Assembly (NCBI GenBank): GCA_963576725.1
Contig: OY755241.1
Coordinates: 78,728,003 to 78,792,002, forward strand
Origin: Azorinus chamasolen
Lineage: Eukaryota > Mollusca > Bivalvia > Cardiida > Solecurtidae
DNA length: 64,000 nt
Direction: 5' to 3'
The notes under the pieces were generated by a model. That model searched no databases, was not told where the DNA came from, and saw only the letters and a program-made list of their open reading frames with translations. The stretch's first letter is position 1; the number at the start of each line of letters is the position of its first letter. Of the stretch, positions 56,018-64,000 are shown piece by piece. The position numbers were made by a program, and so were the translations under genes.

Positions 56018-56192
56018 TCATTTAACAACAGTGTCAGCAATATTCTTTAAGAAAAAATATGGCTGTAACAGCAGATCCTTTCTTTGAAGACGGAACTTGT
56101 TGACAGCTGTCACTAGGATCTCATCTATGTACACATACTCCTCCACTTCCTGGACTGTCCAACTAATGGCCACTTTAAAATATGTGTGGTGC
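56018..56192 (-). CDS. Candidate terminal coding exon, unknown conserved-looking protein
   Basis: On the minus strand the acceptor GGTTCTTCTTCATGTAG precedes base 56192. The exon begins with one base of a split codon and reads HHTYFKVAISWTVQEVEEYV, then YIDEILVTAVNKFRLQRKDL, then LLQPYFFLKNIADTVVK, and TGA at 56020-56018. The even mix of hydrophobic and charged residues, the good acceptor and the absence of any repeat make a real exon likely. I do not recognise the family. The upstream exon with a matching phase is not found; candidates of the same gene are at 60013-59958 and 63317-63218. Confidence 0.55.
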
Positions 56193-56868
56193 CTACATGA
56201 AGAAGAACCTAATATAAAGCAACATGTAATACACACAATGGTAAATCACACAATTTCAAATATACAACAGAATATGTCACAGATGCTCCATTACTTCATG
56301 ATTGTGTCACTATGACATGCTAACTTTTATGACAATTGTTGCAGACGAACAATTACTTAGCATGCAAAGAGTTAATACTGGGAAACCAAATATATCTTTT
56401 TAGCAACAGTAAAGCTGGAGTCAACATCAATTACTCATAAAACAATCCAAACCTGTCTTATGTTAGCTTCCCAATTAACAAATTAAGTAGACATGCAGTC
56501 AAAAACAAAACAACTAACACAACATATTTTCAAATGAAATCCAGGCCTTTGTATTAATTACAGCTATTTAAACATGAATTTCCATTAATAGTCATTTTTT
56601 ACTTTAGATACATAGACCTGACACAGATACACTTTATACTGACTCAAAAGTTTATGTACTGTTTATCTTCTGATTACAGAGACATTCTCTGTAAACTTTA
56701 GAGTTTCATAAACTTTAGAGTTTCCTGTTTTTTTTTATACCAATGAAAGAACTTCTAAAGAATTGGAGGACACAGTTTAATCACATACATGTATGACCCA
56801 TCAATGGGTCTGAGAAATTATTCAGGATGCAACAAGAAATGTGTCACAGTAGGTGACAAATGCCCCAA
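56193..56868. other. Presumed intron, no features
   Basis: AT-rich. Only the half MITE end near 56356 stands out. No further exon found on either strand. Confidence 0.4.
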
Positions 56869-58100
56869 AGAATTATGCCCCCCTGAGGTCAAAATTGGCC
56901 CCGCCCCAGGGGTGGCCAGTTTTCTATAGATGAATATAGTGAATTGGTAAAACCCCGGGAGTCACAAGTTTTACATTGGATTATAGAGTAAAAACTTTAA
57001 AAATCTTCTTGTATGAAACGGAAAAGCTTACAGCTATGATATTTGGTATGTAGCATCATTTGGTGAGCCTTGACTGAGTTTGTTCAAATTATGCCCCTTG
57101 AGTCATGGACGGCCAGCCCTAGGGTCACATGTTTTACATAGGATTATAAAGTAAAACATTTAAAAGTCTTCTTGTCTCAAACCGAAAGGCTTAGAGCTGT
57201 GATATTTAGTATGAAGCATTATCTGGTGGATCTTTACCAAGATTGTTCAAATTTTGCCCCTGGGGTCATAGTTGTCCCCACCCTGGGCATCCTAAATTTT
57301 ACATAGGATTATACAGTAAAATTTTTAAAAACCTTCTGGTCTGAGAAAAACAAAAGCTTTAAAGAGCTGTGATATTTGGTATGTAGTATAATCTAGTAAA
57401 CTTATATCAAGATTGTTCGAATAAAGCCCCCTAGGGTCAACATTTGCTCTGTCTCAGGGGTCACAATTTCGACTGAAAACGTTAGAAAACGTTAGAAATC
57501 TTATTGTCAAATTCCGTAAAGTCTAAAGCTACCAAATTTGGTATGTAGCATCATCTGATGGACCTTTACTAAGATTGTTCAAACTTTGTCCCTGGGGTCA
57601 AACTGGCTATGCCCTGGGGGTCACAAGTTTAACATAGGATTATGTAAAAAAAAAAGTCTTGTCTGAAACCCAAAGGCTGCGATCTGTGATATTTTTTTGT
57701 AGTATTATCTAGTAGAACTCCTCAAAGACAAATCAAAGTTTGCCCCGGGGTAAAAGTGCCCCTGCCCTTTGGGTTGCCAGTTTACATAGTGTTATATAGT
57801 GAAATCTACAAACAACTTCTCAGGGACAAAATTTTAACAGCCCTAGGCCTTACAGTTTTTGACAAGAAGATATTTAAAGTTTTTGTTTTAAATTTTATAT
57901 TTGGACATAGGTTGCCATGGCAACCAGAATTCTGCATGGAATCAAATATTTTGATCAACTTTGGAGGAGGTTGACCCAAGAAACATTCCTGCAAGGTTTG
58001 ATAAAAATCCACCCAGTAGTTTAGGAGGAGATGTCATTTTAAGAAAAAGGTTGATGACGGATGGCGGACGACAACAGTCACAATAGACGATCACAATAGC
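56869..58100. mobile_element. Old S/B-type tandem-repeat element
   Basis: About six decayed plus-strand monomers (GGTCAAAATTGGCCCC, TTACATAGGATTATA, AGCTGTGATATTTGGTATG..AGCATCATCTGGTGG). These are followed by GGTTGCCATGGCAAC and, at 58040-58100, an S-type left terminus in minus orientation (GACGGATGGCGGACGACAAC, CAATAGCTCACC). The monomer orientation and the terminal orientation disagree, so it is rearranged or two overlapping copies. Confidence 0.55.
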
Positions 58101-58174
58101 TCACCTTGGTACTTGCTGTTTTCATATGAATTGCTTACAGAAATACACTGCCATCACTTTACTAAAAGCATTAT

Positions 58175-58604
58175 ACAAGAGGGCCAGAATGACCCTGATA
58201 TCGCTCACCAGACAATCAGATGATTTTCAAAGTTTTCACTATGTTTCTATTGAAAACTGGCCACCCTTGGGTGGGGCCAATTTTGACCCCAGGGGTATAA
58301 TTTATATAACTTTTGTAGAGGACCTGATCATGATGCTATGTGCCAAATATGAAAGCTGAGAACCTTCCAGTTTCAAGAGAAGATTTTCAAAGTTTTACTA
58401 TATGTTTCTATTGAAAACAAGGCACCCCTGTGGCTAGACCTATTTTGACCCCAGCGGTATAATTTATATAACTTTTGTAGAGGACCTGAAAAAGAAGAGG
58501 AGAAGATTTTTAAAGGTTCAAATTGTTGACGACAGACGACGCACGCTGATGGACATCAGGCGATCACAAAAGCTCACCCTGCGCACTTTGTGCTCTGGTG
58601 AGCT
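58175..58604 (-). mobile_element. S-family element S7 (short, two monomers)
   Basis: Reverse orientation: ACAAGAGGGCCAGAATGACCCT at 58175, two monomers, a GACGACAGACGACGCACG tract, and the left hairpin ending GGTGAGCT at 58604. The smallest complete member here, 430 bp. Confidence 0.8.
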
Positions 58605-58608
58605 AAAA

Positions 58609-59899
58609 CAAGAGGGCCAGAATGGCCCTGAAGCGCTCACCAGACAATCAGAGGAGAAGATTTTCAAACTTTTCACTATATGTTTCTATAGAAAACTAGC
58701 CGATCCTGGGTAGGGCTAATTTTGACCCAAGCAGCACAATTTATATAGCTTTTGTAGAGGACCTGAACATGATGCTATGTGCCAAATATGAAAGCTGAGA
58801 ACCTTCCAATTTCAGACTAGAAGATTTTCACTATATGTTTCTATTGAAAACTGGCTACCTCTGGGGCGAGGCCAATTTTGACCCCAAGGGCATAATTTAT
58901 ATAACCTTTGTAGAGGACCTGAACACAATGCCCTGTGCCAAATATGAAAGCTGAGAGACTTCAAGTTTCAGAGAAGAAGATTTTCAAAGATTTCACTATT
59001 TGTTTCTATTGAAAATGGCCCATCCCTGGGGCAAGGCCAATTTCGAACCCAAGGGCATAATTAATATAATTTTTGGAGAGGACCTGAACATGATGCTCTG
59101 TGCCAAATATGAAAGCTGAGAGACTTCCAGTTTCAGAGAAGATTTTCAAAGATTTCACTATCTGTTTCTTTTGAAAATGGCCCATCCCTGGGGCGGGGCC
59201 AATTTTGACACCTGGGGCATAATTTATATTACTTTTGTAGAGGACCTGAGCACGATGCTATGTGCCAAATATGAAAGCTGAGAACCTCCCAGTTTCAGAA
59301 GATTTTCAAAGATTTCACTATTTGTTTCTATTGAAAAATGCCCACCCCTAGGGCGGGGCCAATTTTGACCCCAGGGGCATAATTTATATAATTTTTGTAG
59401 AGGACCTGAACATGATGCTCTGTGTTCATATGAAAGCTGAGAGACTTCCAGTTTCAGACTAGAAGATTTTCAAAGATTTCACTATTTGTTTCTATTGAAA
59501 AATGCCCACCCCTGGGGCGGGGCCAATTTTGACCACAGGGCCATAATATATATAACTTTTGTAGAGGACCTGAACATGATGCTCTGTGCCAAATATGATT
59601 GCTGAGAACCTTCTGGTTTCAGAGAAGAAGATTTTCAAAGTTTTACTACATGTTTCTATTTTAAACTTCACCCCCAAGGGCGGGGTCAATTTGGACTCCA
59701 GGGGCATAATTTATATAACTTTTGTAGAGGACCTATATGTGAGGCTATGTGCCCAAGATGAAAGCTGAGAACCCTGTAGATTCAGAGGAGAAAATTTTTA
59801 AAGATTCAAATTGTTGATGCGGGACAACGCGCGCCGACGGACGACGGACATCAGGCGATCACAAAAGCTCACCTTGAGCACTTTGTGTTCTGGTGAGCT
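58609..59899 (-). mobile_element. S-family element S8
   Basis: Reverse orientation, complete. It begins ACAAGAGGGCC only four bases after S7 ends, carries about seven monomers, and ends with the left hairpin (CACTTTGTGTTCTGGTGAGCT). Lies in the presumed intron between 56192 and 59958. Confidence 0.85.
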
Positions 59900-59957
59900 A
59901 AAAACATGTAAACTCGAGTTAGACTCATGACACACCATAACAATGTGTAAAGCTTAC

Positions 59958-60013
59958 TGTTGCCTGTTCTTTCCTTATGACTGTGGCCTGCCGTCCTCTC
60001 CTGATGATTTGGC
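59958..60013 (-). CDS. Candidate internal exon (minus strand)
   Basis: The acceptor GTTATTCATTCTTAG precedes base 60013, and the donor GTAAGC follows base 59958 (59957-59952). It starts with two bases of a split codon and then reads QIIRRGRQATVIRKEQAT, ending in phase 0. The single base left over by the candidate exon ending at 63218 completes the codon (A+GC = Ser). The 56 nt size suits an internal exon. Product unknown. Confidence 0.4.
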
Positions 60014-60247
60014 CTAAGAATGAATAACATCTTCACCAAATGTTCACTGAAAGATTAAATAAGCATGCATTTATAAGATTTTAATAATTTATTATAAGTT
60101 AGGTCTACATAATTCCACAAGCAAACAGAGCAGACCCCAATCAGACAGCTCTGCAAACAAATTGCATGATATTTACAATTTTACAATGTTTTCTATGATC
60201 AGAGCAAATTCATTCTTTATAGATGATGTCAATATAAGAAACCTTAA

Positions 60248-60491
60248 CCCTTTACCTGATAGAAGCGGCTTTTAGCGTGTTTAATTTATCCCTCCACTGA
60301 AGAAAATAGTTCTATTTTATATAGTCATGAACAAATACCCTAGGAAATATTTTCTATATCCTAGCAGTTGGTAGCTTAAAGCAGGCTGAAAGTAAAGCAG
60401 AATGCGCCTTAAGGCGCATTCTGCTTTACTTTCAACCTGCTTTAAGTGGCCACCTGTCTCCATAACTAGAAACAGTCTATTGGGTAAAGGG
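60248..60491. mobile_element. TTAA-flanked hairpin MITE, family 3 (intact)
   Basis: TTAA at 60244-60247 and 60492-60495. Ends CCCTTTACCTGATAG and CTATTGGGTAAAGGG. The hairpin AGCTTAAAGCAGGCTGAAAG faces CTTTCAACCTGCTTTAAGTG, with AATGCGCCTTAAGGCGCATT at the tip. 244 bp. The core belongs with the TACAGT-type MITEs, though the termini differ. Confidence 0.85.
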
Positions 60492-60531
60492 TTAAACAAA
60501 TGTGAATCATGTAATAAATAGGCTTACTTAA

Positions 60532-60835
60532 CCCTTTCCAATTGAGTATTCATGTAGGAAATAATGCTATCATGGATATTTCTTAACTCTTTTTTATAAT
60601 GGCATATGTATACATGAATTCCTGGCATTGATAGAAACCATACAGTTAGATCTATTTTAATTTCATAGCAGACAAGGCAGATCCTGATCAGATGGCTCCT
60701 TCTGGAGCCTTCTGCTCTAGGTCTACTATGGAAAAGTAGTAAAGTCAAGCAGGCAAAGCCACATACAAGACGCAACCACCACCAAAACACTATGTTTGCA
60801 AAAGCATGAAAAGACGTTTACATGACAAGAAAGGG
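60532..60835 (-). mobile_element. TTAA-flanked hairpin MITE with a 58 bp insert
   Basis: TTAA at 60528-60531. Ends CCCTTTCCAATTGAG and GACAAGAAAGGG. Core GACAAGGCAGATCCTGATCAG facing CTGCTCTAGGTCTACTATG. The facing arm is split at 60731-60788 by a 58 bp segment flanked by ACTATG on both sides (60725-60730, 60789-60794). Nearly the same segment occurs at 8463-8520. Confidence 0.7.
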
Positions 60836-60867
60836 TTTGCCTTTTCCGGGTTTTTCCTGGAGATTCA

Positions 60868-60945
60868 TCGACAAGTAGAGCAGACCAGTATCAGATGGCT
60901 CATTTAGGTGTCTGTCTGATCAGGTTCTGCTGTGTTTGCTTATGG
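60868..60945. mobile_element. Hairpin MITE core
   Basis: GACAAGTAGAGCAGACCAGTATCAG faces CTGATCAGGTTCTGCTGTGTTTGC. Termini not recognisable. 60946-61391 is unassigned. Confidence 0.55.
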
Positions 60946-61391
60946 AATCTGATTCTACAGTTTCTGCTATGGCAAAAGAAATCATGTGTTGAATTATACT
61001 ATTGTCAAACTCAGCTAATAAATAATTATGATGGCATACTTTTACATGAACATTCATCAATCAAACGGTTATGCAAGTAGCATCTATACATTTTGGATCT
61101 ACTAAGGCATAGTCTAAAGCTTTTTATGTTTATCAAACATAAAGTGATGAATTTGGTTTTATAGCACCTCAAAACGGAACATGTTATATGGCTCCATTAT
61201 ATTAAGAGAAAAGTTACTGGAACCAGATCTCAATTTACATCATTCAAGATCAAAATTATGAGATATGGGTCCAGAAACTTAACACCTGCTTGAGGATTTA
61301 ATATGAAATGTATACTCCAGTTTTCACTGAACTCCTATTAGTCACCTTGCATGCACAGGGTCACAGTTGTGCCATTCCGACACAATAATAA

Positions 61392-62920
61392 ACAAGAGGG
61401 CCATGAGGCCCTGAAGCGCTCACCTGAGATAACCCCAGGGGCTGGGCCATTTTTTACCACAAAGAATTATGTGGACAACCTTGGTAGAGAACCACAAGGC
61501 AAAGCAGTATGTCATTAATTAAAGGCCTAAGCCTTATGGTTTCAGAGAGAAATAATATTTCATATTTTTCCCATGAAAAACTGATAAGCCCTGAGGCAGG
61601 GCCAAGTTTCGCCCAGTGGTCAGGGTTGTAAGTTAAACATTCTTGGCAGAGGACCACAAGCCACAGCTACATATTTATAGAGGACCATTAGATCATGTTA
61701 GTCACACCAAATATCAATGGTCTAGGCCTTACAGTTTCAGTAGATTTTTAAAGATTTTCCAATGAAAAACTGATAAGCCCTTGGGCGGGGCCATTTTTGG
61801 CCCGGGGAGTTATAATTTGAACAATATTTGTAGAGGACCATAAGGTCATGCTACATACCAAATATCAAAGGTCTAGGCCTTAAAGTTTCAGAGAAGAAGA
61901 TTTTTAAAGATTTTCCTATGAAAAACTGATAAGCCCTTGGGTGGGGCCATTTTTGGCACGGGGGTCATAATTTCAATCACTTTTATAGAGGACCATTAGA
62001 TCATGCTACATAACAATTATCAAAGGTCTAGGCCTAACAGTTTCAGAGAAGAAGATTTTTAAAGATTTTCCAATGAAAAACTGATAAGCCCATGGGTGGG
62101 GCCATTTTTGGCCCAAGGGTCATAATTTGAACAGTATGTAGAGGACCATAAGATAATGCTTCATACCAAATATCAAAGGTCTAGGCCTTACAATTTCAGA
62201 GAAGAAGATTTTTAAAGATTTTCCTATGAAAAACTGATAAGCCCTTGGGTGGGGCCATTTTTGGCCCGGAGGTCATAATTTGAAGAGGACCATTAGATCA
62301 TGCTACATACCAAATATCAAAGGTCTAGGCCTAACAGTTTCAGAGAAGAAGATTTTTTAAAGATTTTCCTAGGAAAAACTGATAAGCCCTTGGGCTGGGC
62401 CATTTTTGGCACGGGGGTCATAATTTGAACAGTATTTGAAGAGGACCATAAGATCATGCTACATACCAAATATCAAAGGTCTAGGCCTTACAGTTTCAGA
62501 GAAGAAGATATTTAAAGATTTTCCTATGAAAATTCCTTATTACCATATATGGAAAAAATGAAAACGCCCTCTGGCGGCCATGTTTTTTGCCGGATCAAAA
62601 TTCTTTTAACAACTTTTGAAGTCTATCAACTGAGAAACATTTTGGTGAAAACTATATTCAAATCGGACAAGTCATTCTGGAGAAGAAGATTTTTCTAGAT
62701 ATTGTGTATGGTTGCCATGGCAACAAGACCGATGGCCCCACCCACTATCTTTTAACAAATTTTGAAGCACCCACCAACAGTATGTATCAGACCAAGTTTG
62801 GTTACAATTGGGCAGTCGGTTTCAGAGAAGAAGTCCTTTGAAATTGTTGATGGACAGACGGACGCCGGACACAGGGGTATCACAAAAGCTCACCTTGAGC
62901 ACTTTGTGCTCTGGTGAGCT
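61392..62920 (-). mobile_element. B-family tandem-repeat element B2
   Basis: Reverse orientation: ACAAGAGGGCCATGAGGCCCTG at 61392, then about eight monomers (GAAAAACTGATAAGCCC, AAAGGTCTAGGCCTTACAG). An AT-richer segment with GGTTGCCATGGCAAC follows (62540-62860). The left terminus ends CACTTTGTGCTCTGGTGAGCT at 62920. The 62540-62860 part resembles 57880-58030. Confidence 0.8.
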
Positions 62921-63217
62921 AAAAACAACAACATTACAGTCTAAATAAAGTCGAATATTTGCCCATCAGATGATGTTATTTGTCTGTTAACTTTTCTCTT
63001 TATACATCATAAACATGTAATGTTTGTATGCAGTAGTTTCATTAATTGCCTCAATGAAATGTCATTAATGAAAACATTCAAACTAAAACACACACAAAGT
63101 ATTTCTTTCATGAATAATACACATGTATATGTATAATAGGCAGCTTTCTGAAATCTTGCAATAATTTGAGATATATTTGGACAATTGCAATATATGTAGA
63201 TTCCACTAACTTTTCAC

Positions 63218-63317
63218 TTGTCCCCTTTATGCTGGACAGGTCTGGTAGTTCAGCAGGCTGTTTTGATTGACCTGGTGTTGATGGGACAATATTCATTGCT
63301 CTTTCTGTGTGAACCAT
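63218..63317 (-). CDS. Candidate 5' coding exon (minus strand)
   Basis: ATG at 63317-63315 lies in a strong initiation context (ACACCATGG). The frame reads MVHTERAMNIVPSTPG then QSKQPAELPDLSSIKGT: 33 codons plus one base before a GTGAAA donor at 63217. Joining to 60013 gives KGT-S-QIIRR in frame. An in-frame TGA lies 12 bases upstream, so this ATG is the likely start. The polar, Pro/Ser-rich N-terminus suggests a disordered tail. The donor is weak; reading straight on gives only a further 36 unremarkable codons. Product unknown. Confidence 0.4.
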
Positions 63318-63654
63318 GGTGTTTGTTCAAGGAACCTATTTATAACAATACAGAATATCATAATTTACACTCTTTTATTGAAGTTTATAATTTTAAAATA
63401 GCCAGGGATAAATGTGTCATACATATAATTATTAACATATTAATAAAAAATAATATTTTAAAATTTACAAATCCCAACTGAATATTCATTATAAATACAA
63501 TGTAATGAAATCATGCATATTTATTAGCATATGTACACATGATTATTTGATATCAGTGTTAAAAACTGTACAGTCAGATATTTCATTTATAAGTAAACAG
63601 AGCAGTCTCTGATCAGATTCAGAGCTATAGATAAAGATGGGAACCCAAATACTG

Positions 63655-63788
63655 AAATCTCTATTTTTCCACCAAACCCTCTAGGTCTATGACTGTTACC
63701 ACTCTTTAGAATCTTCTTTTCGAGATGATTCTAAAGAGTGGTCACTCACTGACTGCATAGGGTTTGGTGGAGAAATAAAGAAGATATG
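63655..63788. mobile_element. Hairpin MITE (ACTCTTTAGAATC core)
   Basis: Nested inverted repeats: TTTCCACCAAACCCT faces AGGGTTTGGTGGAG, and ACCACTCTTTAGAATC faces GATTCTAAAGAGTGGT (63697-63741). Same core as 30013-30115. 63318-63654 contains only a hairpin core fragment near 63597. Confidence 0.7.
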
Positions 63789-63982
63789 CATTGAAAATGT
63801 TAAAATTTACACATCTTATCTGGAGCTCTGGCTCTAATTGGATTTATAACTTTATTATAGATTGGGATCTACTCTGTTTGCAAAGGCAAAGGGTTATACC
63901 TTCCGTTCATGAATTCACCTTTCTATGTCTTTTCATAAAGAGTAAAGTCAGTAGACCCAGAATATGGTCTGACGTTTGCGTA

Positions 63983-64000
63983 ACCCTTTACCTGATAGAA
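63983..64000 (+). mobile_element. Start of a family 3 TTAA MITE cut by the window edge
   Basis: AACCCTTTACCTGATAGAA is identical to the 5' end of the copy at 60248. The rest lies outside. Confidence 0.55.

Noticed and set aside
58127..58149. Possible 23-base micro-exon on the minus strand
   Set aside because: In the phase required after 59958 it begins with a stop codon; otherwise unsupported.
61342..61373. Possible minus-strand exon (EWHNCDPVHA before GTGACT)
   Set aside because: No acceptor AG precedes it; too short to stand alone.

Overview
The window reads as nuclear DNA of a bivalve mollusc, probably a heterodont clam or mussel. It is AT-rich and has no long gene-like open frames. It is packed with tandem-repeat-bearing mobile elements, short hairpin MITEs, a tRNA-derived SINE, a decayed LINE and decayed DNA transposons, a mix I associate with bivalve 'pearl'/HINE-type repeats. 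The species assignment is inference. Nothing looks prokaryotic or viral, and I see no rRNA gene, functional tRNA gene or CRISPR array.

Layout. 1-2.4 kb holds an AT-rich flank, a minisatellite and MITE and tandem-element fragments. 2.4-25.6 kb is one composite: outer ends at 2423 and 25623 match as inverted repeats, with arms of about 1.6 kb built of about four ~365 bp sub-repeats each. Everything between looks like nested insertions: element G (3.9-5.0 kb); a mariner (5.9-11.0 kb) split by a hAT-like element that is itself split by a CAGGG-type element; element A1 (11.0-15.6 kb) split by a hAT foldback that contains element D; elements B1, S3 and S4; and a GC-rich coding relic (20.5-22.2 kb). 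25.7-32 kb holds element S5, a SINE, element P with a 317 bp higher-order repeat, a pogo-like MITE and element M. 32-46 kb holds MITEs, two inverted copies of a (GCAAGCTT)-rich repeat, element A2, element H with an inserted hAT foldback, and weak exon candidates. 46.4-50.8 kb is a second long-inverted-repeat element carrying a LINE relic. 50.8-64 kb holds MITEs, S6, K, S7, S8 and B2, and three candidate exons on the minus strand.

Host genes. Only two partial models are supportable, both on the minus strand. One joins 38880-38781 to 34761-34658; its single 4 kb intron holds element A2. The other has exons at 63317-63218, 60013-59958 and 56192-56018. Splice sites and reading phase agree where exons can be joined, but I recognise neither product.

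The most unusual system is a set of at least eight tandem-repeat element families with unrelated cores but one common plan: a left hairpin at an oligo-T site, usually a GTCC/GTCCGTC-rich tract, 145-170 bp monomers, a short inverted match to the left end near the right end, a small right hairpin, and a terminal CTCTTGTT. This fits non-autonomous Helentron-like elements. Several families carry arrays of nuclear-receptor-type AGGTCA sites, including perfect palindromes.
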